Shown here: positions 1 through 8,965 of the stretch, piece after piece | Layout of the letters: every line of letters begins with the position of its first letter | How positions within the stretch are numbered: position 1 is the first letter of the stretch | Origin: Virgibacillus_N oceani_A | GTDB taxonomy: Bacteria > Bacillota > Bacilli > Bacillales > Amphibacillaceae | Reading direction: 5' to 3' (one strand) | Assembly: GCA_041521345.1 (NCBI GenBank) | Contig: JBGOHB010000001.1 | Length of the DNA: 64,000 nt | Program-made: the position numbers and the translations under genes | Notes under the pieces: generated by a model | What the model was told of the DNA's origin: nothing | The model's database searches: none | Seen by the model: only the letters and a program-made list of their open reading frames with translations

Positions 1-1
1 A

Positions 2-346
2 GACCAATTAAAGCAGGGACTGATAGGTCCAATTACCGACTATACTCAATGGTTAACAGAGGCACCTGTACGCATTGATACGCCAATTAAGAAGCGGAAT
101 CTTAAAGTAGGTAAATCTGCGACTATACAAGCTAAAGCATTCTTGAATCCTCGTGTAGGTAAGACAGAGAATATTGAAACAACGCTATTATCTGCTTTGA
201 ATCAAGACAATGTAGCAGTAAATGCTAATACGGTCACAGCGGTTTCCCCTGGTACAGCACATGTTTTAGTAAACCATAATTTTGAAATGATTGGCAAAGA
301 ATGGAATATTGTTTCTAACCCGATCCGAGTTAATGTTTCGGATTAA
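2..346 (+). CDS. C-terminal end of an unidentified, probably secreted protein
   Basis: An open frame runs in from the left edge and stops at 344-346, giving the last 114 residues of a longer protein. I do not recognise the family. The last ~75 residues alternate hydrophobic and polar residues in short beta-like stretches (KVGKSATIQAKAF, then PIRVNVSD at the end), which resembles an Ig-like or bacterial surface-domain tail of an extracytoplasmic protein. That reading is by appearance only. A clear intrinsic terminator follows 61 bases after the stop, which supports this being a real gene end. The catalytic or main domain lies outside the window. Confidence 0.6.
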   Translation, partial: DQLKQGLIGPITDYTQWLTEAPVRIDTPIKKRNLKVGKSATIQAKAFLNPRVGKTENIETTLLSALNQDNVAVNANTVTAVSPGTAHVLVNHNFEMIGKEWNIVSNPIRVNVSD

Positions 347-406
347 TAAGAGATGCCCTAGTCACTCACTGAAATAAAAGCAAGTAAATCATCGTTTAGC
401 TCAATT

Positions 407-442
407 AAAAATAGCCGTGGATTGGTGTCCTCGGCTATTTTT
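407..442 (+). terminator. Intrinsic terminator of the partial gene
   Basis: An 11-bp perfect stem, aaaaatagccg (407-417) with cggctattttt (432-442), with a 14-base loop; the right arm ends in a T-run. It lies just downstream of the partial gene at the left edge. Because the left arm begins with A's it could also work leftward for the small gene ending at 494. Confidence 0.85.
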
Positions 443-493
443 GTGTACTTAATGAAGCTTCGTATACTTACAATCCAGACTACAATCTAAAGA

Positions 494-703
494 TTATTCT
501 ACTTCATTACTGATCGCATCTTTACTCAAATAGTAACATACACAGGTGATAGCAGCTGAAAAAACCACCATACCCGTAATTATATTTTCTGCTGTTAGTA
601 TGTTCAGTATTACCTGACCTATTGTGGCCATTAACACCATGACAAACATGACTTTAAATATAGCTGCTGATGTGATTGTGTGATTTCCAATTTTTATTAC
701 CAT
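494..703 (-). CDS. Small two-helix membrane protein, unknown function
   Basis: A 69-residue protein with two predicted membrane segments (about residues 15-36 and 42-59) and a short charged tail. The ATG at 703 is preceded by a good ribosome-binding site (gaaggg, about 9 bases upstream). I do not recognise the family. It sits beside a decayed membrane-protein gene (836-1412) on the same strand, so it may be the surviving member of an old operon. It could be a small YrhC- or SdpI-like membrane protein, but nothing in the sequence decides this. Confidence 0.55.
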   Translation of the reverse strand: MVIKIGNHTITSAAIFKVMFVMVLMATIGQVILNILTAENIITGMVVFSAAITCVCYYLSKDAISNEVE

Positions 704-835
704 CTCAAAATTCCCTTCAACTGTATACTAGAATTGCGTAAATAAATGGCAGTACTTGATTTCCCGCGCTGATTTTCTAAGTGTATAATTTCTCTGGAAC
801 GCTGCGAATGACAATCCAGCGATTATATTGATCTA

Positions 836-1412
836 TTAGAAGCCCATTCCTAACATAAACAGCAATGTTCCTGGACCAATGCCAGTTATATTTTACCTAT
901 AAGTAATGATAATAATACCTATTGATAATGGAATGCCGTACACAAAATAGTACCTGTTCTTTAATTCTTCATCAGTTTCCCGAATGCCTTCATTACATAA
1001 TCACTTGGCAAGTATACTGAACTTGATTGAAAATAAATGCATACAGCGACTGCAATTAAATTCAGTCCTATAAATAAGTATAATAACGAGCGCCTACATC
1101 ATTTGGTACATAAACCAATTGATGTAAATACATAAACAAATCAATGAAAACTCCAAAAAAGACAGAAAGAGCAATGGTTTTAACAATCAACCCCATGCTG
1201 AATTTTATTTTCATAAAATAGCTAAGCAGCATCGCAAAGAAGTGAAAAATGATGAGGCAAACACCGAGCTAAACGGCTATATATTCAAGATTTCCTGCAG
1301 CAGAAGTCCAAGGTGCACTTCCTAAGTTACTTATAATCATAAAACTATTTCCTAAAGCTTTTAATATAATTGAAATGATAAACCATACTGAATTTAAAGA
1401 TAGTGCTCTCAT
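836..1412 (-). pseudogene. Decayed YczE/YitT-like integral membrane protein gene
   Basis: Starting at the ATG at 1412 on the minus strand, a membrane-protein frame reads MRALSLNSVWFIISIILK and continues with GNSFMIISNLGSAPWTSAAG. It is broken by an in-frame TAG, continues for ~65 residues, and then shifts frame (FIGLNLIAVAVCIYFQSSS). It shifts again (YFVYGIPLSIGII) and ends near a GIGPGTLLF motif before TAA at 836-838. The sequence LGSAPWTS early and GxGPGT late fit the YczE-type membrane family (COG2364). At least two stops and two frameshifts mean it cannot make the full protein. The remaining bases to ~720 hold no clear gene. Confidence 0.7.
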
Positions 1413-1640
1413 TTAGACTTCCAATCACCCCTGTTCAGCATAAAATTAACACCCCGTCTAACAGTACAGGCAAACAATATTCCTTGTTGACCCCTTTAAT
1501 GTTAATCCATAAAATTGATTAAATCAAAACAAAGGTGCCTGGGACTGCGTTAAATGCTCGTACCATCGAAAAGCGTTGCCACTTCCCGAAATTTCACGAA
1601 TTTTATCGAAAAAATGGGAAGGCTGCCTGAAAAGTAAATA

Positions 1641-1683
1641 AAAAATCTGCCTTAAACCTTTTGCGGTAGACGGCAGATTTTAT
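1641..1683 (-). terminator. Terminator of the PanF-amidase-dehydrogenase operon
   Basis: Stem aaaatctgcc (642-651 of the second kilobase) with ggcagatttt (1672-1681), a 20-base loop, and A/T-runs on both sides. It lies 11 bases after the stop of the last gene of the leftward operon and gives a T-run on the minus-strand transcript. The stretch 1413-1640 between it and the decayed gene holds no ORF or feature I can support. Confidence 0.85.
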
Positions 1684-1693
1684 TTATTTATAT

Positions 1694-3136
1694 TCATTCA
1701 TATTTAACCGCAACATTCTTTACTTGCGTATAATTATAGAGTGCAATCCATCCTTTTTCCCTGCCAAATCCGCTCTTTTTATAACCGCCAAATGGCATTT
1801 GCACGCCACCTCCAGCACCATAGTTATTGATAAATACTTGTCCTGAATCAATTCTGCTGGCCAAGTAATGCGCACGGCTGATATCTTGCGTCCAAATTCC
1901 GGTAACCAAACCGTAGTCAGTACTATTGGCCAAATCTAAAGCTTCTGCTACATCCTTGAATGTAAACACCGTCAACACCGGTCCGAAAACTTCCTCCTGC
2001 GCCAGTCTGCTGTTTCTATCCACATCATCAATAATCGTCGGTTCTACATAAAATCCGCCTACATTTCCTTCAACAGTCACAGCATTTCCGCCTGCCACTA
2101 CCGAGGCTTCTTTTTTCGCCATCTCAATTAAACCTATCACATGATTAAATTGCCTTTCATTCAAAATAGGTCCGAGGTCTTTATCATCCAGGCCTGCTCC
2201 AACGGTTAACTCCTCAAACTTTTCCACTACTTTTTGCAGGAATACTTCTTTGAATGATTCTTCCACCAAGAGTCTCGCTCCTGCTGAACAGGTTTGCCCA
2301 GCATTTTGGATAATCGACCGTACGACTCCGCCTACCGTTTTATCCACATCACAATCAGCAAAAACAATGTTCGGTGATTTACCGCCAAGTTCTAAAGTAG
2401 AAGGAACTACATTTGCCATTGCTGCCTGTCCAACAGCAATACCTGTCCCTACCGAACCGGTAAATGTCACATGGTTAATTAATGGATGACCGGATAACGC
2501 TGCTCCAGCTTCCTGGCCAAATCCTGTAATATGATTAAACACCCCTGCAGGCAATTCCAGTTCATCAAAAAATTCCGTCAGCTGCATTGCAGTCAGCGGT
2601 GTATCCTCCGCGCTTTTAACAACTACTGTATTTCCCATGGCAATAGCTGCAGCAACACTTCTCGAAATGATCTGCAAAGGATAATTCCAAGGCACAATAT
2701 GCGCTGTCACACCGACCGGCTCACGAACCACATAATCCAATAATCCATCTTCAATCGGAATGGTATCACCCATCACTTTATCTGCCGCTCCGCCATAAAA
2801 ACGGAAATATCGAATGGCAGCATCCACATCAGCATAGCCTTGAGACAATGGTTTGCCCACATCCATGGATTCCATTTTAGCCAGTTGGTCGCGCGCTGCT
2901 TTCATTTTATCAGCAATATCAAATAATAACTCCCCGCGCTCATGCGGTTTAACCTTTCTCCATTTATCACTGCGAAAAGCTTCCCTGGCTGCTTTTACTG
3001 CCTCATCCACATCCGCTTTTGTACCTCTGGGAATACGGGCAATAATTTGTCCATTAGACGGGTTCCGTACATCAATGCTTTCCCCATTGCCACTTTGCAT
3101 CCACTTTCCATTTATATACATTTTAAACTGGTTCAA
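1694..3136 (-). CDS. NAD(P)-dependent aldehyde dehydrogenase; candidate 4-dehydropantoate dehydrogenase
   Basis: A 480-residue protein of the usual length for the ALDH superfamily. Visible are the cofactor-binding FTGSVGTG motif (~225-232), the general-base glutamate in LELGGK (~249) and the catalytic cysteine in NAGQTCSAG (~283), so the enzyme looks intact. It oxidises an aldehyde to a carboxylate. The TTG at 3136 is the preferred start because GGGAGG lies 7 bases upstream; a longer in-frame TTG at 3151 overlaps that site. It is the last gene of a six-gene leftward operon with a PanF-type transporter, an amidase and two dehydrogenases. Context suggests it converts aldopantoate to 3,3-dimethylmalate (the EC 1.2.1.33 reaction). 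That substrate is inferred; betaine-aldehyde-like activity is the generic alternative. Confidence 0.9.
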   Translation of the reverse strand: MNQFKMYINGKWMQSGNGESIDVRNPSNGQIIARIPRGTKADVDEAVKAAREAFRSDKWRKVKPHERGELLFDIADKMKAARDQLAKMESMDVGKPLSQGYADVDAAIRYFRFYGGAADKVMGDTIPIEDGLLDYVVREPVGVTAHIVPWNYPLQIISRSVAAAIAMGNTVVVKSAEDTPLTAMQLTEFFDELELPAGVFNHITGFGQEAGAALSGHPLINHVTFTGSVGTGIAVGQAAMANVVPSTLELGGKSPNIVFADCDVDKTVGGVVRSIIQNAGQTCSAGARLLVEESFKEVFLQKVVEKFEELTVGAGLDDKDLGPILNERQFNHVIGLIEMAKKEASVVAGGNAVTVEGNVGGFYVEPTIIDDVDRNSRLAQEEVFGPVLTVFTFKDVAEALDLANSTDYGLVTGIWTQDISRAHYLASRIDSGQVFINNYGAGGGVQMPFGGYKKSGFGREKGWIALYNYTQVKNVAVKYE

Positions 3137-3175
3137 AACAAATCCTCCCAACTTTTATACTTGCATTCAACAGCT

Positions 3176-3925
3176 TCAGATATTTCTTCCCCCATCTACA
3201 TGCAATACACTTCCTGTCATCATATTTGCTTCCTCTGACAGGAGATATTTAATGGAATGGGCGATATCCTCCGGCTTTAACAGTCTTCCAAGTGGTACAC
3301 TCTTTTCAAAAATATCTTTTTTCGTATCGTCCATATTTGCCCCTTCTGCTGAAAATTGGCCAAGCATTTCCGTGTCAGAGGGCCCGGGATGAAGAACATT
3401 GACATTAATCTGATCTGGAGCGAGTTCCAAAGCTAATGCCTTAGAAAAAGCTTCCACTGCCCCTTTAGATGCCACATAAGATTGCAAACCCGGTCTTGGC
3501 CTTGTAACAGATACAGAACCGACATTTACAATGCTTCCTTGTTTCTTTTCCTTCATATATATAGAAGCTTGCCGGCAGGTCAGGAACATCATGGTCATAT
3601 TAATATCCATGATTTTATGCCATTCTTCCAGGCTTACTTCATCAATCGGAGTGGCACTTTGAGCGATGCCCGCAATATTAGCCAGGCCATCAATAGATCC
3701 GAATCTATCTTTTGTCTTTTGAAAAATCTCTTTTACCGTCTTTTCATCTGTTAAATCACCCTGAAATGCTATAAAATTACTATTCTCTTCATATTCCCTC
3801 AGTGTATCTGTACGGAGATCACAGCCTGCCACATTGGCATTCTCCTTTAGCAAAAGATCCACCGTGGCTTTTCCCATTCCGCCATTTGCACCAGTTACAA
3901 GAAATGTTTTATTTTTGACTCCCAT
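3176..3925 (-). CDS. Short-chain dehydrogenase/reductase; candidate pantoate 4-dehydrogenase
   Basis: A 249-residue classical SDR. The N-terminal Rossmann motif is TGANGGMGKA (~11-20), an acidic residue in the CDLRTD segment suggests NAD preference, NIAG is present at ~88, and the catalytic Ser...Tyr-x-x-x-Lys is seen as GSVSV...SYVASK. The C-terminal VDGG is typical. It overlaps the upstream dehydrogenase gene by 17 bases, so the two are translationally linked. In this operon it would oxidise the primary alcohol of pantoate to the aldehyde (EC 1.1.1.106 reaction). SDR sequence alone cannot tell substrates apart, so the role rests on context. Confidence 0.92.
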   Translation of the reverse strand: MGVKNKTFLVTGANGGMGKATVDLLLKENANVAGCDLRTDTLREYEENSNFIAFQGDLTDEKTVKEIFQKTKDRFGSIDGLANIAGIAQSATPIDEVSLEEWHKIMDINMTMMFLTCRQASIYMKEKKQGSIVNVGSVSVTRPRPGLQSYVASKGAVEAFSKALALELAPDQINVNVLHPGPSDTEMLGQFSAEGANMDDTKKDIFEKSVPLGRLLKPEDIAHSIKYLLSEEANMMTGSVLHVDGGRNI

Positions 3926-4997
3926 GGTCGCTGCTCCTTTCCTGAATCTTTTCTACGACAGCATCACCAACCTGCGATGTAGTTGCTTCACCACCAATAT
4001 CAGGTGTCAGTGTTTTCTTTTCCAGCAACACATCTTCTACTGCAGCCAACACCAAATCATGCAGATCCACCCTGCCAAATTGCTGCAGCATTAAAGCGAG
4101 AGACCAGATTTGTGCAACTGGATTCGCAATTCCCTTACCGGCAATATCTGGTGCAGACCCATGTACCGGCTCGAACATGGACGGGAATTCACCGGCAGGA
4201 TTAATATTTGCAGATGGAGCAATACCAAGCCCGCCGGCTATGCCTGATCCCAGATCCGATAATATGTCTCCAAACAGATTGGAAGCTAGTACTAGCTGAA
4301 AATCCTCCGGTCGTTCCACAAACAAGGCAGCAATCGCATCAACATAGAATTTTTCATAAGTAATATCATCAAATTTTCCTGCTGTTTCCTCTACTACCTC
4401 ATCCCATAATGTCATCGTATGTATGATGGCATTTGATTTTGTAGCATTGGTTACCTTTTGGAGCTGGTGCTCCCTTGCATACTCAAATGCAAATGCCGCA
4501 ACCCTGGAGATTCCTCCCCTCGTCATAATGGTATTCTGTACAGCTAGTTCCCGAGATTCTCCCTGATACATCTTACCGCCTGCAGCAGAATATTCCCCTT
4601 CCGCATTTTCACGGATAATTACAAAATCTATATTTTCTCCTTTTTTTAAAGGTGTTTCCATTCCTTTCAGCAATTTTATCGGCCTGAAATTAATGTACTG
4701 CTGAAAGTCTTTCCGGATTGGCATGATCAGTTCCCATATAGGAATATGCTCGGAGACCCTCGCATCACCGACAGCCCCAAATAAAATACTGTCAAATGCT
4801 TTAAGTTGCTCGAGCCCATTTTCCGGCATCATGCTTCCGTGCTCTACGTAATGATCCGTATTCCAATGAAACTCCGTTGTTTCATAAGTGAATGTGGAAT
4901 CTATCTTAGGCAATGTCTTTAATACTTTTAATGCTTCATTCATTACATCAGGGCCAATTCCATCCCCTGGTAAAACTGCAATCTTAAATTCTTTCAT
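3909..4997 (-). CDS. D-malate/tartrate-type beta-decarboxylating dehydrogenase; candidate 3,3-dimethylmalate dehydrogenase
   Basis: A 362-residue member of the isocitrate/isopropylmalate dehydrogenase family. It shows the N-terminal LPGDGIGPDV motif, the substrate-binding RENAEGEYS segment typical of the D-malate/tartrate branch (isopropylmalate enzymes have RELTGG there), catalytic K/D residues in NATKSNA and SNLFGDILSDL, and NAD-binding FEPVHGSAPDIAGKG. The ATG at 4997 follows AAGG at good spacing; an ATG at 5006 lies too close to it. The family oxidises and decarboxylates 2-hydroxy-diacids. 3,3-dimethylmalate is D-malate with two methyl groups, so this enzyme fits the step to 2-oxoisovalerate (EC 1.1.1.84). 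There is no leuB/leuC/leuD context, which argues against leucine synthesis. The exact substrate is inferred. Confidence 0.9.
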   Translation of the reverse strand: MKEFKIAVLPGDGIGPDVMNEALKVLKTLPKIDSTFTYETTEFHWNTDHYVEHGSMMPENGLEQLKAFDSILFGAVGDARVSEHIPIWELIMPIRKDFQQYINFRPIKLLKGMETPLKKGENIDFVIIRENAEGEYSAAGGKMYQGESRELAVQNTIMTRGGISRVAAFAFEYAREHQLQKVTNATKSNAIIHTMTLWDEVVEETAGKFDDITYEKFYVDAIAALFVERPEDFQLVLASNLFGDILSDLGSGIAGGLGIAPSANINPAGEFPSMFEPVHGSAPDIAGKGIANPVAQIWSLALMLQQFGRVDLHDLVLAAVEDVLLEKKTLTPDIGGEATTSQVGDAVVEKIQERSSDHGSQK

Positions 4998-5109
4998 TGA
5001 AATCATCCTTTTTTCTGACTATACGTTTCTAACAAATTCAGCATTGCGGATCATCCATTTTAAACCAGCAAAGCTGCTAGATTTCACTACTCCAAATGAA
5101 CGTATCCAT

Positions 5110-6585
5110 TTAAATATTCGTTACGTGATTAGCTGGTTTCCTTCCACGATTCCATTTTCCATTCAATTCTCGCTCGATCTGGGCACCCAACTGCAGAAGC
5201 AAACCATCTTCTCCTTGAGGGGCAAGTATATGCATTCCCAATGGCAATCCATTCTCCAGTTCAGCCATCGGTAATGAAATTCCAGGCAATCCGCAAATAT
5301 TGGCGATCGGCGTATAGGAAAAAATACTCCACAGATTTTCAAACCAATCATAAACAGAAGGGTTATCACTAATAGTCAAGTATTCCGTTGTTCCAATCAA
5401 TGGCGTCGGTTTGGCCATGGTTGGTGTAAGGATCACATCCCACTCCTCAAAGAATGCTGCCATCTTACGGGAGATTTCATTAATCATTGTTTCCATTTTC
5501 ACACGATCCGCATAGGAGGTAAAACGGCCTTCTTCCCAAACCCTGATACACATTGGTTCAATTAGATCTGCTGGCGGATTTTCCAAGTTATTTTGCTCAA
5601 GCAAATCCGAAATGGTTTGTGAAAACTTCATAATATATGCTGCAGTTTGTGCCTCATAAGAAGCATGAATATCAAGGTCAGGAACAGCACATTCTACATG
5701 ATGACCAAGTCCCTCAAGGTATTCAGCCGTTCTGTTCAACTCCGAAACTATCTGTGGTGTCGCTTTATAATTACCCCACTCATGTGAAACGGCGATACGG
5801 AGTTTCTTCGGATCCCGTTTGATGAGTTCGGAGTAAGGCTCTTGTGGGGGCCAATAAGGCATAAATTCGCCTGGTGAGCCTCCTCTGCAATGATCGACAA
5901 AGGCCGCAGTATCACGAATCGTTCGGGTATGGCAGCCTTGTGCTGAAACTACATTCATCAAGTCCGAACTGTTAGGGGCACCTGAAAAAACACCGCGTGA
6001 CGGTTTCAAGCCGATGTTGCCATTCACACCTGCAGGAATTCGAATTGACCCGCCCCCGTCCGTCGCATGGGAAATCGGAATAATTCCTGCCGCCACAGAA
6101 GCTGCAGTTCCGGCAGAGGAACCATTGGTAGTATAATTTAGATTCCACGGATTCCTCGTGATGTACATATCCGGATTCTCTGCAGAACTGCAGAGCCCAA
6201 ACTCCGGTGTTGTTGTCCGCCCCATGATGTTCAGACCGGCATGCCGGATTTGTTTTGTCAGGAAACTATCAGATTCAGAACGGTTTCCCTCCATAAACTT
6301 AGAACCTCTTTCCTGCAATCGACCTTTAAGTGTAGGACCCAAATCCTTCATGAAAAATGGCACTCCGGCAAAAACACCGCCAGGGTTCATTCCATCCTTC
6401 AATGGGTTTTTCACTACATCATCAAAAATCTCAATGACAGCGCTAATGTCGGGATTTAATGCCTCAGTGCCTTTTGCAACCTGATTTGCCACCTCCCGTG
6501 GAGTAACCTCACCCTTTCGTACCAATTCTGCAAGTCCCATGGCATCAAGTTCAGACCATTCATTCCAGTTCATTGCTAAGTTCAC
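5110..6585 (-). CDS. Amidase-signature family hydrolase; candidate pantothenase
   Basis: A 491-residue amidase-signature enzyme. The Ser-cisSer-Lys triad is visible: Lys in PFFMKDLG (~80), Ser in TNGSSAGTAASVAAG (~156) and the nucleophile Ser in DGGGSIRIPAG (~180). It hydrolyses carboxamides. The GTG at 6585 is chosen because GGAG lies 8 bases upstream; an upstream GTG at 6594 directly abuts that site. The gene lies between a PanF-type pantothenate symporter gene and three oxidoreductase genes. Pantothenate contains an amide joining pantoate to beta-alanine, so the natural prediction is hydrolysis of pantothenate (EC 3.5.1.22 reaction). Other amides, or GatA-like activity, cannot be excluded, but there is no gatB or gatC beside it. 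Confidence 0.9.
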   Translation of the reverse strand: MNLAMNWNEWSELDAMGLAELVRKGEVTPREVANQVAKGTEALNPDISAVIEIFDDVVKNPLKDGMNPGGVFAGVPFFMKDLGPTLKGRLQERGSKFMEGNRSESDSFLTKQIRHAGLNIMGRTTTPEFGLCSSAENPDMYITRNPWNLNYTTNGSSAGTAASVAAGIIPISHATDGGGSIRIPAGVNGNIGLKPSRGVFSGAPNSSDLMNVVSAQGCHTRTIRDTAAFVDHCRGGSPGEFMPYWPPQEPYSELIKRDPKKLRIAVSHEWGNYKATPQIVSELNRTAEYLEGLGHHVECAVPDLDIHASYEAQTAAYIMKFSQTISDLLEQNNLENPPADLIEPMCIRVWEEGRFTSYADRVKMETMINEISRKMAAFFEEWDVILTPTMAKPTPLIGTTEYLTISDNPSVYDWFENLWSIFSYTPIANICGLPGISLPMAELENGLPLGMHILAPQGEDGLLLQLGAQIERELNGKWNRGRKPANHVTNI

Positions 6586-6668
6586 AAGCCTCACTCCTTC
6601 AACGTTAGTGCAGTTTTTCTGAATTCTATAGGTTTTTATTTCAGAAAATAAGTATTGGAATTATTTCC

Positions 6669-8138
6669 TTATGCTTCTTTCTGTATGTTTTGAGTTGGAA
6701 ATTCATATGCATCCTGCTTAAATATCAAACTAAAAGCTACAAACACAATCAATGATAGAAAAACAGGAACAGTAACAGCATGTACACCAAATAAATCCCC
6801 ATAAGCCTGATTATAAAGATAAATGGCGATATATGAACTAATACCTGTAATCATAGATGCAATCGCACCGGTTTTATTGGCTCGTTTCCAGTATAAACCC
6901 ATGATAAGCGGCCACATAAACGCTGCCTGCAAACCGCCAAACGCAAATAAGTTTAAAAATATTAATAAATCCGGCGGACTAATAGCTAGTAAGAAAGCGA
7001 CAATACCTATTACTGCAGTTACACTCATACTGACATTTTTCACTTGCTTCATTGTTGCTTTTGGTTTGATATAATTTATATAAACATCCTTGACAACGGT
7101 AGAACTCACCAACAATAATAACGAGTCAACCGTCGACATAATTGCTGCTAAAGGTGCAGCAAGCAAAATGCCTGCAAGCCAAGGAGGCAATACTTCTAAA
7201 GCAACGAGTGGAATAACCTGATCTGCCACTTCAATTCCCGGTAGAATAGGACGTGCAAACACCCCAATCAAATGCATGCCAAGTATAATCGTTCCTACGA
7301 CTACAGTCCCAATCATGATTGCTCTGTGCATGGATTTGGCATTTTTATAGGACATTGCTCTTACTGCAACTTGTGGCAGAGCAACAACACCTACACCAAC
7401 AAGAATCCAGTAAGAGGATACATAAGCAGCAGTTAATGAACCATCATTTCCAAAAGGGGTAATCAGGTTGGGGTTAGTCGATACCAAATCAGAAAAAATA
7501 TTGGATAATCCTCCCCCTGCGATGATGACAGCAACTAGCAATAATATAGTACCAAAAAACATGACAATACCTTGAATTGTATCTGTGATTACTACAGCAC
7601 GAAAACCACCGATAATAACATATAACAAAACAGATACCGTAAAAATAAACAAAGCACTTATATAATTAATACCTGTTAAGGATTGGATAAGATATGCTCC
7701 CCCTACCCACTGGGCTGCCATTGCAGAAAATAAAAATACGATAATACTAAAAGCAGACAACAATACGACAGGTGTACTCTTATATCTTTCCTTCAAAAAA
7801 TCGATAAATGTAACAGCATTATACCTTCTCGATACGATAGCAAATTTCTTACCCAACACGAGTAATACAAAATACCCTGTTGCTACCTGAGTCATGGCAA
7901 GCAAAACCCATCCAAAACCAATCGAATAGGCTGCACCGGGGCCACCTAAAAAACTGGATGCACTACCATAAGTTGCTACCATCGTCATAGCAAGTACCAA
8001 TCCACCAAATTCACGGCTTCCAAGAAAGTAATCACTAAGAAAACCTTCTGCTTTGGCTAATTTCCGGTTGGACCACATGCCAACGACAAAAATAATCATT
8101 AAAAATATTAATAATGGCACCACCACATCCCAATTCAT
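6669..8138 (-). CDS. panF: Sodium/pantothenate symporter
   Basis: A 489-residue sodium:solute symporter with about 13 hydrophobic segments. From memory it matches E. coli PanF closely: the FLxxYFLGSR...GGxVLAMT segment (~33-53), SASSFxGGPGAAY (~60-72), GKKFAIxxRRYNAVT (~96-110) and LAAPxAAIMST (~332) are nearly shared. It would carry pantothenate with Na+ across the cytoplasmic membrane. Its start overlaps the stop of the YhdT gene by 4 bases, and the same yhdT-panF pair is known from E. coli. A transporter heading an operon of degradative enzymes suggests uptake for catabolism rather than only cofactor supply. A closely related organic-anion substrate is the alternative. Confidence 0.92.
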   Translation of the reverse strand: MNWDVVVPLLIFLMIIFVVGMWSNRKLAKAEGFLSDYFLGSREFGGLVLAMTMVATYGSASSFLGGPGAAYSIGFGWVLLAMTQVATGYFVLLVLGKKFAIVSRRYNAVTFIDFLKERYKSTPVVLLSAFSIIVFLFSAMAAQWVGGAYLIQSLTGINYISALFIFTVSVLLYVIIGGFRAVVITDTIQGIVMFFGTILLLVAVIIAGGGLSNIFSDLVSTNPNLITPFGNDGSLTAAYVSSYWILVGVGVVALPQVAVRAMSYKNAKSMHRAIMIGTVVVGTIILGMHLIGVFARPILPGIEVADQVIPLVALEVLPPWLAGILLAAPLAAIMSTVDSLLLLVSSTVVKDVYINYIKPKATMKQVKNVSMSVTAVIGIVAFLLAISPPDLLIFLNLFAFGGLQAAFMWPLIMGLYWKRANKTGAIASMITGISSYIAIYLYNQAYGDLFGVHAVTVPVFLSLIVFVAFSLIFKQDAYEFPTQNIQKEA

Positions 8139-8437
8139 ATATTACTCACCTCATTTTCCTCTTCTTGCACTTCTTCATCTTCCAAAGATATATCTGTCAA
8201 CATAAATTTCACAACAAAAAATACTAGAGCAAACATAAAAAGCGTACCCAAAATCAAACTAAAAAAAATCCACGCCGGGAACCCCAATATATATGTATAT
8301 TCTTCAGGAGGTTTTGAACCCAGACCATACGCAAAACCATACCACCATATAAAATTAATGATAGCCAGCGCACAACCGATCAGGGCTTCCCGGTTAGCTA
8401 TGGCAAACCGCCATTCCTGCTTCCTTTTATTTTTCAT
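8135..8437 (-). CDS. yhdT: YhdT-family small membrane protein, partner of PanF
   Basis: A 100-residue protein with two hydrophobic helices (about residues 13-35 and 48-78), a conserved FIWWYGFAYGLG...P.EYTYILGFPAWFF-like core, and an acidic C-terminal tail (EDEEVQEEENE). This matches the YhdT/DUF997 family that is encoded next to panF and other symporter genes. It is thought to be an accessory subunit; its exact role is not established. The ATG at 8437 has AAAGGAG 7 bases upstream and is preferred over an upstream in-frame start at 8461. It is the first gene of the leftward operon. Confidence 0.88.
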   Translation of the reverse strand: MKNKRKQEWRFAIANREALIGCALAIINFIWWYGFAYGLGSKPPEEYTYILGFPAWIFFSLILGTLFMFALVFFVVKFMLTDISLEDEEVQEEENEVSNI

Positions 8438-8676
8438 GTTAATGCTCCTTTCGCATATCATTTTAAATTTTTTTTATTAAATTATTCCGAATCTTAATTC
8501 CAAATGTTACATTTAAAGTATTATAGTCTCCTAAAATACTAATTATAGATTTTTCACTTCCCTATACAGCTGGGAAGGGTTGGCATTCCAGCTACTTTTT
8601 TATATAGCGCTTTGTACTTGCTAATCTCGCCTCCCATGTATGATTAATTTCTTTATAACCATTAGAAAACCTCCAT

Positions 8677-8692
8677 TTGACAACGTTTTCAT
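8677..8692. promoter_or_regulatory. Candidate cre site (CcpA)
   Basis: TTGACAACGTTTTCAT matches the catabolite-responsive element pattern WTGNAARCGNWWWCAW with one mismatch. It lies in the 530-base divergent region between the panF operon and the GntR gene, consistent with glucose repression of a catabolic operon. One 16-base match in AT-rich DNA can arise by chance. Confidence 0.4.
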
Positions 8693-8810
8693 CTAGGTGC
8701 TAATAATAACTTCTAATTTCGTTTAACCTGTTATTTCCTTCCTCCCCTAGCACGAATGTCTATTAATTTTATTATAAAAATATAATATGCCGTAAATTTC
8801 AAACGTTTAC

Positions 8811-8831
8811 ATACTACGTACGATGTAGTAT
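8811..8831. promoter_or_regulatory. Dyad operator candidate for the divergent GntR regulator
   Basis: A perfect 7-bp inverted repeat, atactac / gtagtat, around a 7-base centre (gtacgat). It lies 134 bases before the GntR gene and 374 bases before yhdT. GntR/FadR regulators bind short dyads in the divergent region they control, so this is the best visible candidate. The rest of 8462-8965 is AT-rich with no gene. Confidence 0.45.
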
Positions 8832-8965
8832 ATTGTACATATCCTAACAGAATAAATTTTATTTGTAAATAGTAGTTTACTGAAAAATTGCATTTCCTAA
8901 ATATTTCAATGTATACTTATAAACAAAACTATTGTAAAAAGAACGGATCAGGGGGGATAATTTAA

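Noticed and set aside
2853..3392. 179-codon plus-strand ORF across the aldehyde dehydrogenase and SDR genes
   Set aside because: Antisense shadow of two well-supported genes; the product is low-complexity and has no ribosome-binding site.
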